From RFQD01 sp049314515 (GTDB lineage: Bacteria; Actinomycetota; Actinomycetes; Actinomycetales; Microbacteriaceae): 13,221 nucleotides of DNA. Within the stretch, counting starts at the first letter, position 1. Each line of letters begins with the position of its first letter. The notes beneath the pieces were generated by a model. It saw only the letters and a list, made by a program, of their open reading frames with translations. It was not told the DNA's origin and ran no database searches. Shown piece after piece: positions 7,436-13,221 of this stretch. Made by a program: the position numbers and the translations under genes. Location of the stretch: assembly GCA_049314515.1 (NCBI GenBank), contig JBMOEY010000038.1, positions 1 through 13,221 on the forward strand. Direction: 5' to 3'.

Positions 7436-8318
7436 TAACGTCAGCATCTGACCAAAAGCCGGCGAGAACATCCGCCGCCAGATTTGGTCGGTCTCCATGT
7501 GATGAGTGTCCCGCGTGTGCGAGCACGACGTAGTCAGCATTGAGTTGTGTGGCCATGTCGCGCTGCCAGTCGACGGGCCACGCGTCATCGTGGGCGCCAT
7601 GCGACACCAGAAAGCGCAGACCGGTAGCGGCTAACTCCGTTGTGCGGTCACTCTGATCGCGCAAGATTGCCGCGCCGGCGACGAGTTGATTCGGGTTCGT
7701 TGTCATGAGTCGCTCGTAGTAGTACTTCTCGATGACGTTGAGTTCGGCATCCGGATCCATTCCCGCCCTCTCGCAGTCCACCACCCACAGTTCGCGCGGA
7801 CCCCCTCGACGCAGTGCGTCGTAAGCCACTTTGCCCTCGGCCATCGCGCGCGGACCGGAATTCCAGAATGTCACGCTGGCAAATCGTGAGGGATGTGTCA
7901 GTGCCACCTCGGCCGCAACAACCCCACCGAAGCTGTGACCCAACAGGTGTACGGGTTCATGAAGTTCTAGTTCATCCATAAACGCGACGATGTCGGCGCC
8001 GAGCTGTTGCAGCACATACGCGTCCTCATTGTCGGGTCCTGTCGAGTGCGGTTGTCCTCGCTGCGAAAGTCCAATGACGCGATAGCCTCGCTCAGCTAAC
8101 GGCGTGAGCAAGCAATTGAATGTGTCGTACGAGCTTGTGTAGCCGGCGACCAGAATCGCGGTGCCACGGTAGGCATCGCTGGGTTCGATGACCGAGTAAC
8201 CCAGTTGAACATCGTTGACGTGCGCGACGTGGCGACGAGCGGTCGCGGGAAACTGGTCAAACAGGGTGATTCCGCGCGCCTCATTTTGAGTAGCGGAAGG
8301 GACACGTGTGGGTGACAT
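7425..8318 (-). CDS. Alpha/beta hydrolase
   Basis: A 297-residue alpha/beta-hydrolase-fold enzyme, cytoplasmic (no signal peptide or membrane helix). The nucleophile elbow is GHSFGG with Ser129. The acid is probably Asp244 or Asp245 in the GAHDDAWP segment and the base His271 in HAGHSSHGDRP. The usual HG oxyanion motif is replaced by VAGYTSSYDTF (57-67). SQRGQPHSTGP (85-95) matches the DxRGxGxS region of esterases, epoxide hydrolases and haloperoxidase-like members; the exact substrate cannot be read from sequence. The ATG at 8318 has no Shine-Dalgarno but lies 6 bases after a TAGACT -10-like hexamer, suggesting a leaderless transcript, which is common in actinobacteria. It is convergent with the H1-like gene (overlapping ends) and divergent from the NCS2 permease, and appears to be a single-gene unit. 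Confidence 0.85.
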   Translation of the reverse strand: MSPTRVPSATQNEARGITLFDQFPATARRHVAHVNDVQLGYSVIEPSDAYRGTAILVAGYTSSYDTFNCLLTPLAERGYRVIGLSQRGQPHSTGPDNEDAYVLQQLGADIVAFMDELELHEPVHLLGHSFGGVVAAEVALTHPSRFASVTFWNSGPRAMAEGKVAYDALRRGGPRELWVVDCERAGMDPDAELNVIEKYYYERLMTTNPNQLVAGAAILRDQSDRTTELAATGLRFLVSHGAHDDAWPVDWQRDMATQLNADYVVLAHAGHSSHGDRPNLAADVLAGFWSDADVITS

Positions 8319-8324
8319 GAGCCC

Positions 8325-8353
8325 AGTCTAAAGTCGTCGAGATTCAGATTCAC
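8325..8353 (-). promoter_or_regulatory. Candidate leaderless promoter of the hydrolase
   Basis: On the - strand, TAGACT (8330-8325) sits exactly 6 bases before the ATG at 8318, so transcription would begin at or next to the start codon. GTGAAT (8353-8348), 17 bases upstream, occupies the -35 position and is a weak match to TTGACA. The absence of a ribosome binding site supports leaderless initiation. Confidence 0.45.
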
Positions 8354-8410
8354 CGGACCAGAACAACACTCAACGTTTTATTGAAGGTGAGACACGGCAT
8401 CAGCGGGTAA

Positions 8411-8440
8411 ATGAATCTGTGAATGTGCTGACAGTATCGT
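8411..8440 (+). promoter_or_regulatory. Candidate promoter of the purine permease
   Basis: ATGAAT (8411-8416) and TATCGT (8435-8440), 18 bases apart, form a weak sigma-A-like promoter. It would give a leader of about 40 bases carrying the AAGGAG ribosome binding site (8471-8476). The TGAATCTG block at 8412-8419 is repeated in inverted orientation at 8345-8352, inside the hydrolase promoter, so both divergent promoters share it. CATAAT at 8460-8465 looks more like a -10, but transcription from it would start inside the ribosome binding site. I see no purine riboswitch in the 168-base divergent region. Confidence 0.3.
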
Positions 8441-8486
8441 GGCGTAAGAAACACCCTCACATAATCCCCAAAGGAGTTGGATTCAC

Positions 8487-9998
8487 GTGGCAGAAGCTAC
8501 CAAGTCAAAATCCGCGTCCTCGAAGTCGGCCCCCTCGTCCGGTTTCTCAGGCTCGCTGGACAAGTTCTTCGAAATTAGTAAGCGCGGTTCGACCATCGGA
8601 ACCGAGTTGCGTGGTGGCCTTGTCATCTTCATGACAATGGTCTACATCGTCATTTTGAACCCGATCATCATCGCGTTCAATCAAGACGTGTCGGGTAACT
8701 TCATCGGTGGGGCAGACCCCAACCCCGGTGCCGTGGCAAGTGCGACAGCTCTCACCGCCGGTGTGATGAGCCTGATTTTCGCTCTCGTCGCACGGTTGCC
8801 GTTCGCCTTGGCGGCTGGTCTGGGTATCAACTCCTTCCTCGCGGTGACCATGGTCAAGGGTGTGACCTGGCCGGAGGCGATGGGACTCATCGTCATCGAT
8901 GGACTCATCATTGTCCTTCTTGCGGCGACCGGTCTGCGCACGTTGATCTTCAACGCGGTTCCGGCGGCCCTCAAGACGGCCATCACCGTGGGAATCGGTC
9001 TTTTCATCGCGTTTATCGGTCTTGTCGACGGTGGACTCGTTCGTCGCAACGGCGATGACGCGAACACGCCCGTTCCCGTGAACTGGGGTGTGGGTGCCGG
9101 ACACCAACTCGGCTACCCGACGTTGGTCTTCGTTCTCACCGTTGTGATCATCGCGATCCTGATGGCCATTCGCGTGCGAGCGGCGATTCTTATCGGACTC
9201 ATCGCGGGCACCGTCATTGCCATCATCCTCGAGACCACGTTGCACATCGGTGGCAAGTTCGACAAGGGTGAATTTGTGACGCCGTTTGGTTGGGACACGA
9301 CGATTCCCCAGTGGCCCACGCAAATCTTTGCGCTGCCAGACTTCAGCACCATCGGTCAGGTAGATCTGTTCGGAGCCTTTGGCCGGGTTGGCGTGATGGC
9401 CGGCATCGTGTTGGTGTTCACGCTCGTGTTCTCCAACTTCTTCGATGCAATGGGCACCATGACGGGTCTGTCGAAGCAGGCTGGTCTTGCTGACAAGTCG
9501 GGCAACTTCCCTCGACTGACCTCCGCCCTGATTGTTGAGGGTGCCGGTGCTGTCGCCGGTGGTCTGACCTCGACCTCCTCGAACACGGTGTACATCGAGA
9601 GTGCATCCGGTATTGCCGGAGGAGCGCGCACGGGTCTTGCGACAACGTTGACGGGACTGCTGTTCATCTTGGCCGCATTCCTCTCGCCGCTCACCAGCAT
9701 TGTTCCCATCGAGGTGGGCGCTGCGGCCCTCGTCATTGTCGGCGCATTGATGATGGCGCAGGTCGTGGATATCGACTGGAAGGACTGGACCATCTCGTTC
9801 CCGGCTTTCTTAGCGATCATTTTGATGCCGTTCTCGTACTCCATCGCGAACGGCATCGGCGCAGGGTTCATTGCCTTCGTGATCGCGCGCACGGCCTCGG
9901 GCAAGGCAAAAGACATCCACTGGCTGTTGTGGATTGTGGCTGCCGGATTCTTGCTCTACTTCTTGTTGCCGACGATTTCGCCACTCATCGCGGGATAA
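8487..9998 (+). CDS. NCS2/AzgA-type purine (guanine/hypoxanthine/adenine) permease
   Basis: A 503-residue polytopic inner-membrane transporter of the NCS2 superfamily, AzgA-like branch (relatives include PbuG and AzgA), expected to import purine bases by proton symport. A Ser/Lys-rich cytoplasmic N-terminus (1-35) is followed by about 12-14 hydrophobic segments. Family landmarks are IVILNPIIIAF (54-64), AAGLGINSFLA (109-119), FFDAMGTMTGLS (318-329) and TSTSSNTVYIESASGIAGGARTG (361-383; the TSSNT and ESASGIAGGARTG parts are the diagnostic ones). The length is slightly above the usual 430-480 because of the N-terminal tail and the loop around 185-210. The GTG at 8487 is preceded by AAGGAG with a 10-base spacing. 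The gene is monocistronic: a divergent hydrolase lies upstream and a strong terminator hairpin follows the TAA. Which purine it carries cannot be told from sequence. Confidence 0.92.
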   Translation: MAEATKSKSASSKSAPSSGFSGSLDKFFEISKRGSTIGTELRGGLVIFMTMVYIVILNPIIIAFNQDVSGNFIGGADPNPGAVASATALTAGVMSLIFALVARLPFALAAGLGINSFLAVTMVKGVTWPEAMGLIVIDGLIIVLLAATGLRTLIFNAVPAALKTAITVGIGLFIAFIGLVDGGLVRRNGDDANTPVPVNWGVGAGHQLGYPTLVFVLTVVIIAILMAIRVRAAILIGLIAGTVIAIILETTLHIGGKFDKGEFVTPFGWDTTIPQWPTQIFALPDFSTIGQVDLFGAFGRVGVMAGIVLVFTLVFSNFFDAMGTMTGLSKQAGLADKSGNFPRLTSALIVEGAGAVAGGLTSTSSNTVYIESASGIAGGARTGLATTLTGLLFILAAFLSPLTSIVPIEVGAAALVIVGALMMAQVVDIDWKDWTISFPAFLAIILMPFSYSIANGIGAGFIAFVIARTASGKAKDIHWLLWIVAAGFLLYFLLPTISPLIAG

Positions 9999-10010
9999 TC
10001 AGATCCACCT

Positions 10011-10049
10011 AGCAACGGCCCGGCATCCACTCGATGCCGGGCCGTTGCT
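10011..10049. terminator. Strong hairpin terminator between convergent genes
   Basis: A perfect 17-bp inverted repeat (10011-10027 paired with 10033-10049) has a 5-base loop, cactc, and a GC-rich stem centred on ACGGCCCGGC. It starts 12 bases after the permease TAA. The following GTTCCCATTGT is only weakly T-rich, as is usual for actinobacterial terminators. The structure is symmetric and lies between two convergent genes (permease and GntR regulator), so it probably ends transcription from both sides. Confidence 0.85.
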
Positions 10050-10077
10050 GTTCCCATTGTCGCGTCGGCGGCCGGCT

Positions 10078-10857
10078 CTAGCCAAGAAAGCCGCGCAACA
10101 GGGCGGCCGAACCGGCAAGATGGGCGCTCATTTCATCGGCGGAGCGTTGCTGATCTCCCGTGAGAATTGCCAACACGATGCGCTCGTGTTGCTGGGTGGA
10201 ATGAGCAATGTTCGGTGGCAGGAGCGGAATGTCGTCGAGTAGCTCGTTGATGCGCATCCGACACGCGGCCACCTGGGTCAGTAACGAGGGCGACCCGGAC
10301 AATTCGGCAATCAGCAAATGCAATCTGCTGTCGAGGCGCCGGTAGTCCTGTGGCGTCGCGCTTTTCGTGTCGTTGAAGGTAGCCCACAGCTTTTCGCGAT
10401 CGCTGGCGCTGAGGTCATGTGCGGCTGCGTGGCTTGCTGCGCCGACTTCGAGAACCTCGCGCAGCACGAGGATGTCGCGCACATCCGCGGGCGACGTGTG
10501 AGCCGTGGCAATTGAATGTGCGGATCGAAGCTCTCCCCGGACGGCGGAGGGCACCGGGTTCACAACGAAAGCGCCGCCGTAACGCCCGCGACGCACCTCA
10601 ATAAAGCCGGCGTCCACGAGAGCACTGATGGCGTCTCGAACCGTGTCACGACTGACGTCGAGTAACACAGCGAGTTCGCGTTCGGCGGCGAGACGCTCAC
10701 CTGGGCCGACGAGACCAAGGCGGATGGTCTGCAGGAGCCGTTCGACCGTTTCCTCGTAAGCGTTACCGCCTCGAATGGGTCGCAACAGCAGACTCCCGTC
10801 CAGCGAGGAGCCGGTGAGGCCCTCGCCGTCGGGAGTCTGTGTGGTGACGTTCGTCAT
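10078..10857 (-). CDS. FadR-subfamily GntR transcriptional regulator
   Basis: A 259-residue DNA-binding regulator. The winged helix-turn-helix occupies about residues 34-100 (RLAAERELAVLLDVSRDTVRD, then LVDAGFIEVRRGRYGGAFV, are the key parts). The FCD ligand-binding domain (about 125-250) keeps the metal-site residues Asp176, His180 (LDSRLHLLIAELSGS), His224 and His246. Such proteins usually repress a neighbouring catabolic operon until a pathway metabolite binds the FCD domain. It is the last gene of the - strand cluster, 42 bases after the SDR gene, so it probably controls that operon and itself. The residue 1-30 extension is poorly conserved in this family. No other in-frame ATG occurs before residue 201, and the upstream ribosome binding site is weak (GGCGAG). 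The effector is likely an amine or gamma-glutamyl intermediate (inference). Confidence 0.9.
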   Translation of the reverse strand: MTNVTTQTPDGEGLTGSSLDGSLLLRPIRGGNAYEETVERLLQTIRLGLVGPGERLAAERELAVLLDVSRDTVRDAISALVDAGFIEVRRGRYGGAFVVNPVPSAVRGELRSAHSIATAHTSPADVRDILVLREVLEVGAASHAAAHDLSASDREKLWATFNDTKSATPQDYRRLDSRLHLLIAELSGSPSLLTQVAACRMRINELLDDIPLLPPNIAHSTQQHERIVLAILTGDQQRSADEMSAHLAGSAALLRGFLG

Positions 10858-10899
10858 GGTTGTCTCGCCACGCGATCCGCGGGATAGTGAGCGATTCGG

Positions 10900-11688
10900 T
10901 TAGAGCGGCGTGACGTAGGCGGCGGAAATTCCGCCGTCGACGAGGAACGTGGATCCCGTGATGAATGACGCGTCGTCACTCGCGAGGAACGCGACGGCGG
11001 CGGCCAGTTCTTCTGCGTGCGCAAAGCGACCAATGGGGATGTGTACCAAGCGGCGCTGCGCGCGCTCCTGATCCTTCGCGAAGAGTTCCTGAAGAAGGGG
11101 AGTGTTGACCGGCCCCGGGCAGAGGGCGTTGACCCGGATGCCCTGACGCGCGAACTGCACGCCGAGTTCGCGACTCATCGCGAGCACGCCACCCTTGGAT
11201 GCGGTGTACGAGATCTGGGAGGTGGCCGACCCGAGCACTGCAACGAACGACGCGGTGTTGATGATCGAACCGCTGCCCTGTTTGACCATGTGGCGCAGCG
11301 CCGCCCGTGAGCAGAGGTACACCGACTTGAGGTTCACATCCTGTACCTTTTGCCAGGCGGGCAACTCGGTAGTTTCAATCGAGTCGTCGTCGGGCGGCGA
11401 GATGCCGGCGTTGTTGAATGCAATATCGAGCGTCCCGTACTTCTTGACGGCTTCGTCGAACAAGTTGTCGACCTGGGCTTCATCGGTCACGTTGACAGCG
11501 ACAAAGATTCCTTCCACTTCTTCGGCGGCCTTTGCTCCGGTCACGGGGTCCATGTCACCGATGACGATGTTGGCCCCCTCGGCACGCAATCGACGTGCGG
11601 TTGCGAGGCCGATGCCGCTCGCGCCACCGGTGATCACCGCCGTCTTGCCGGCGAGTCGTTGGGTGAGGTCGATTTTCGCGATACTCAT
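10900..11688 (-). CDS. SDR-family oxidoreductase
   Basis: A 262-residue classical short-chain dehydrogenase/reductase, cytoplasmic and normally tetrameric. It shows the cofactor motif TGGASGIG (20-27), an acidic residue at the end of the second strand (IVIGDMD, Asp45) that favours NAD over NADP, NNAG (92-95), the catalytic set Asn119, Ser147, Tyr161 and Lys165 (YTASKGG), PGPVNTPL (191-198), and the C-terminal FLVDGG. Databases often call such proteins 3-oxoacyl-ACP reductase, but the acidic cofactor site and the amine-catabolism neighbours make a catabolic alcohol/ketone dehydrogenase more likely. It occupies the place of Rv2857c in the M. tuberculosis glnA4 cluster. AAGGAGA lies 5 bases before the ATG. 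It is 80 bases downstream of the aldehyde dehydrogenase gene on the same strand. The substrate is unknown. Confidence 0.9.
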   Translation of the reverse strand: MSIAKIDLTQRLAGKTAVITGGASGIGLATARRLRAEGANIVIGDMDPVTGAKAAEEVEGIFVAVNVTDEAQVDNLFDEAVKKYGTLDIAFNNAGISPPDDDSIETTELPAWQKVQDVNLKSVYLCSRAALRHMVKQGSGSIINTASFVAVLGSATSQISYTASKGGVLAMSRELGVQFARQGIRVNALCPGPVNTPLLQELFAKDQERAQRRLVHIPIGRFAHAEELAAAVAFLASDDASFITGSTFLVDGGISAAYVTPL

Positions 11689-11730
11689 GTGTTTCTCCTT
11701 ATGTGATGCGTTCTGAAAAGTGAATGTCGA

Positions 11731-11750
11731 GGCGGGGGTGGGTGGGGGTG
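11731..11750 (-). other. C-rich, G-poor run in the ALDH-SDR intergenic transcript
   Basis: The + strand has three G-runs of 3-5 bases plus a GG, separated by single bases, so the operon RNA reads as a C-rich run here, flanked by pyrimidine-rich sequence. It falls in the 80-base gap between two operon genes. A C-over-G stretch like this could act as a Rho loading site and tune expression of the downstream SDR and regulator; a G-quadruplex on the template strand is another possibility. The composition is seen directly; the function is inferred. Confidence 0.3.
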
Positions 11751-11768
11751 AAAGCGGAGAGTGCTCGG

Positions 11769-13127
11769 CTAGTCGAGGGGAATGAAGACGTTCTTGGTTT
11801 CGGTGAATGCGAGCGGGGCATCCGGGCCCAATTCGCGACCCAGGCCGGATTGCTTGAATCCACCGAAGGGGGTGTTGTATCGAACCGACGAGTGGGAGTT
11901 GACCGACAGGTTGCCCGACTCGATCCCGCGGGCCACGCGCAACGCGCGCCCGACGTCGCGAGTCCAGATTGAGCCGGAGAGTCCGTATTCGCTGGCATTC
12001 GCAACGGCGAGAGCATCCGCCTCGTCGTCGAAGGGCAACACCGTGACGACCGGCCCAAAAATCTCCTCGTGTGCCGAGACGTGGTCACGTGACGAGGGCG
12101 TCAGCACCGTCGGTGCAAAGAAGTAACCCGGGCCACTCGGTGCCGAGCCTCGGAAAGCGATGGGTGCATCATCAGGCACATACGCCGAGACGGAATCGAA
12201 GTGCTTCTTGTGCACAAGTGGCCCAACCTCGGTCTTGGAACTCGTCGGGTCTCCGACAACGACGTTCTTGACGGCGGTTTCGAACTTCTCCATGAACGAG
12301 TCATAGACGTCACGCTGAACCAGGATGCGCGACCGCGCGCAACAGTCTTGCCCAGCGTTCTCGAACACGGCGTATGGTGCGCTCGCGGCGGCCTTCTCGA
12401 TGTCGGCGTCGTTGAACACGATGTTGGCGCTCTTACCGCCGAGTTCGAGCGTGACGCGTTTGATCTGCGCCGCGCATCCGGCCATGATCTGCTTGCCGAC
12501 TTCGGTCGAACCGGTGAACACAATCTTGCGCACGTCCGGGTTTGTCACGAACCGGTCACCCACCACGGAGCCACGTCCGGGCAGCACCTGAAAGAGCCCT
12601 TCGGGCAGTCCAGACTGCAATCCCAACTCGCCGAGGCGAATTGACGTCAGGGGAGTCCATTCGGCCGGCTTCAGAACAACAGCGTTGCCGGCGGCGAGAG
12701 CGGGCACGAATCCCCACGAAGCGATCGTCATCGGAAAGTTCCACGGCGTGATGACGCCGACCACGCCGAGCGGCTCTTGGAACGTGACGTCAATGCCACC
12801 GGCCACCGGGATCTGCTTGCCGAACAGGGTCTCGGGAGTGCCCGAGTAGTACTCGAGAACGTTGCGCACGTGGTTCGCTTCCCAGCGAGCTTGCTCGATG
12901 GGGTGTCCCGAGTTGCGCACCTCCAGTGATGCGAGGTTCTCGATGTCGCCATCGACGGCGGCAGCGAACCGACGCAACGAGGCAGCCCGATCAGCCGGGT
13001 TGAGTCGCGCCCATTCTTTTTGAGCGCGCGTCGCCCGGGCGATGGCGTCGTCGGTTTCTTCGAGGCTGAGGTGTTCGATGGTTTCCATCGCCTCTTCGGT
13101 TGCCGGGTTGATGATTTGGTAGCTCAT
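11769..13127 (-). CDS. Aldehyde dehydrogenase family protein (AldC/PuuC-like context)
   Basis: A 452-residue NAD(P)+-dependent aldehyde dehydrogenase that oxidises an aldehyde to a carboxylate. Catalytic features are complete: PWNFP (128-132, Asn130), KPAEWTP (Lys153), FTGSTEVG (204-211), the general base Glu228 in LELGGKS, the nucleophile Cys262 in FENAGQDCCARSR, and EEIFGPV (354-360). It is about 30 residues shorter than many family members; one short spot is 310-336. The ATG at 13127 overlaps the upstream amidotransferase stop as ATGA, with AGGAG 6 bases before it. The gene order matches M. tuberculosis Rv2859c-aldC-Rv2857c. The likely substrate is therefore a gamma-glutamylated amino-aldehyde or similar amine-derived aldehyde, made after a glutamine-synthetase-like ligase has capped the amine. 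This is inferred from context; the sequence alone shows only the family. Confidence 0.92.
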   Translation of the reverse strand: MSYQIINPATEEAMETIEHLSLEETDDAIARATRAQKEWARLNPADRAASLRRFAAAVDGDIENLASLEVRNSGHPIEQARWEANHVRNVLEYYSGTPETLFGKQIPVAGGIDVTFQEPLGVVGVITPWNFPMTIASWGFVPALAAGNAVVLKPAEWTPLTSIRLGELGLQSGLPEGLFQVLPGRGSVVGDRFVTNPDVRKIVFTGSTEVGKQIMAGCAAQIKRVTLELGGKSANIVFNDADIEKAAASAPYAVFENAGQDCCARSRILVQRDVYDSFMEKFETAVKNVVVGDPTSSKTEVGPLVHKKHFDSVSAYVPDDAPIAFRGSAPSGPGYFFAPTVLTPSSRDHVSAHEEIFGPVVTVLPFDDEADALAVANASEYGLSGSIWTRDVGRALRVARGIESGNLSVNSHSSVRYNTPFGGFKQSGLGRELGPDAPLAFTETKNVFIPLD

Positions 13128-13221
13128 CGAGCACTCCTGTACGTAGTGGCAGCTTCGACGAGTCCCTCAAAGAGACGCGCATCCTCTGCCGCGGTTTGTT
13201 CCGGGTGCCACTGCACCCCGA
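13124..13221 (-). CDS. Class-I glutamine amidotransferase / gamma-glutamyl-GABA hydrolase, C-terminal end
   Basis: Only the last 31 codons and the stop are inside the window; the 5' part lies beyond the right edge. The visible residues start GVQWHPEQTAAEDARLF. QWHPE carries the His and Glu of the Cys-His-Glu triad of class-I amidotransferases and of PuuD-type hydrolases that split gamma-glutamyl-GABA. The TGA at 13126-13124 overlaps the aldehyde dehydrogenase ATG by 4 bases, so the two are translationally coupled. In this setting the enzyme would release glutamate from a gamma-glutamylated product. The reading was made by translating the - strand by hand. Confidence 0.8.
   Translation of the reverse strand, partial: GVQWHPEQTAAEDARLFEGLVEAATTYRSAR

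Noticed and set aside
8319..8486. Purine riboswitch ahead of the permease
   Set aside because: I see no conserved purine-aptamer core and no terminator or sequestering hairpin, and the likely leader is only about 40 bases.
8547..9323. Long open frame (258 codons) on the - strand inside the permease gene
   Set aside because: Its composition (Asp/Arg/His-rich, no family motif) is that of an antisense shadow of a hydrophobic protein gene. The + strand frame has clear NCS2 motifs.
12201..12644. 147-codon open frame on the + strand opposite the aldehyde dehydrogenase
   Set aside because: It is antisense to the catalytic region of a full-length enzyme and shows no recognisable domain.

Overview
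The window looks like chromosomal DNA of an actinomycete. GC is moderately high (high fifties per cent by eye), GTG starts are frequent, one promoter looks leaderless, and the protein families are typical of Actinomycetota. Microbacteriaceae or a relative is my guess; nothing here fixes the genus. I see no rRNA, tRNA, CRISPR array, insertion sequence or phage gene. Genes are tightly packed and no gene-free stretch exceeds about 175 bases. Left block (1-4594, + strand): a copper-exporting P1B-type ATPase (copA) broken by a single-base frameshift near 1828, then a secreted/membrane DUF2207 protein joined to it by a 4-base ATGA overlap, then a small four-helix membrane protein whose GTG start lies inside the end of the DUF2207 gene. 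The three read as one operon. Centre-left (4595-7435, + strand): a SNF2-family helicase-like ATPase with an uncharacterised N-terminal region, then a small lysine-rich histone H1-like protein ending in a Rho_N/SAP-type DNA-binding motif. A remodeller-type ATPase beside an H1-like nucleoid protein is the most thought-provoking pairing here. The H1-like gene has its own promoter-like hexamer and a strong ribosome binding site. Centre (7425-10049): an alpha/beta hydrolase on the - strand, meeting the H1-like gene tail to tail with an 11-base overlap, and a divergently transcribed NCS2/AzgA-type purine permease on the + strand. Their 168-base shared upstream region carries two similar promoter-like elements. 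The permease ends in a 17-bp perfect hairpin that separates it from the convergent right block. Right block (10078-13221, - strand; transcription order right to left): the C-terminal end of a class-I glutamine amidotransferase/gamma-glutamyl-GABA hydrolase (cut by the window edge), an NAD(P)-dependent aldehyde dehydrogenase (ATGA overlap), an SDR oxidoreductase, and a FadR-type GntR regulator. The order amidotransferase, aldehyde dehydrogenase, SDR matches the Mycobacterium tuberculosis glnA4 locus (Rv2860c to Rv2857c) as I remember it. It fits breakdown of an amine (polyamine or ethanolamine) by gamma-glutamylation, oxidation and hydrolysis, with the GntR protein as the likely local repressor. 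A glutamine-synthetase-like ligase is predicted just beyond the right edge. Most of the window is well-understood gene families; I find no clear sign of a wholly new system.
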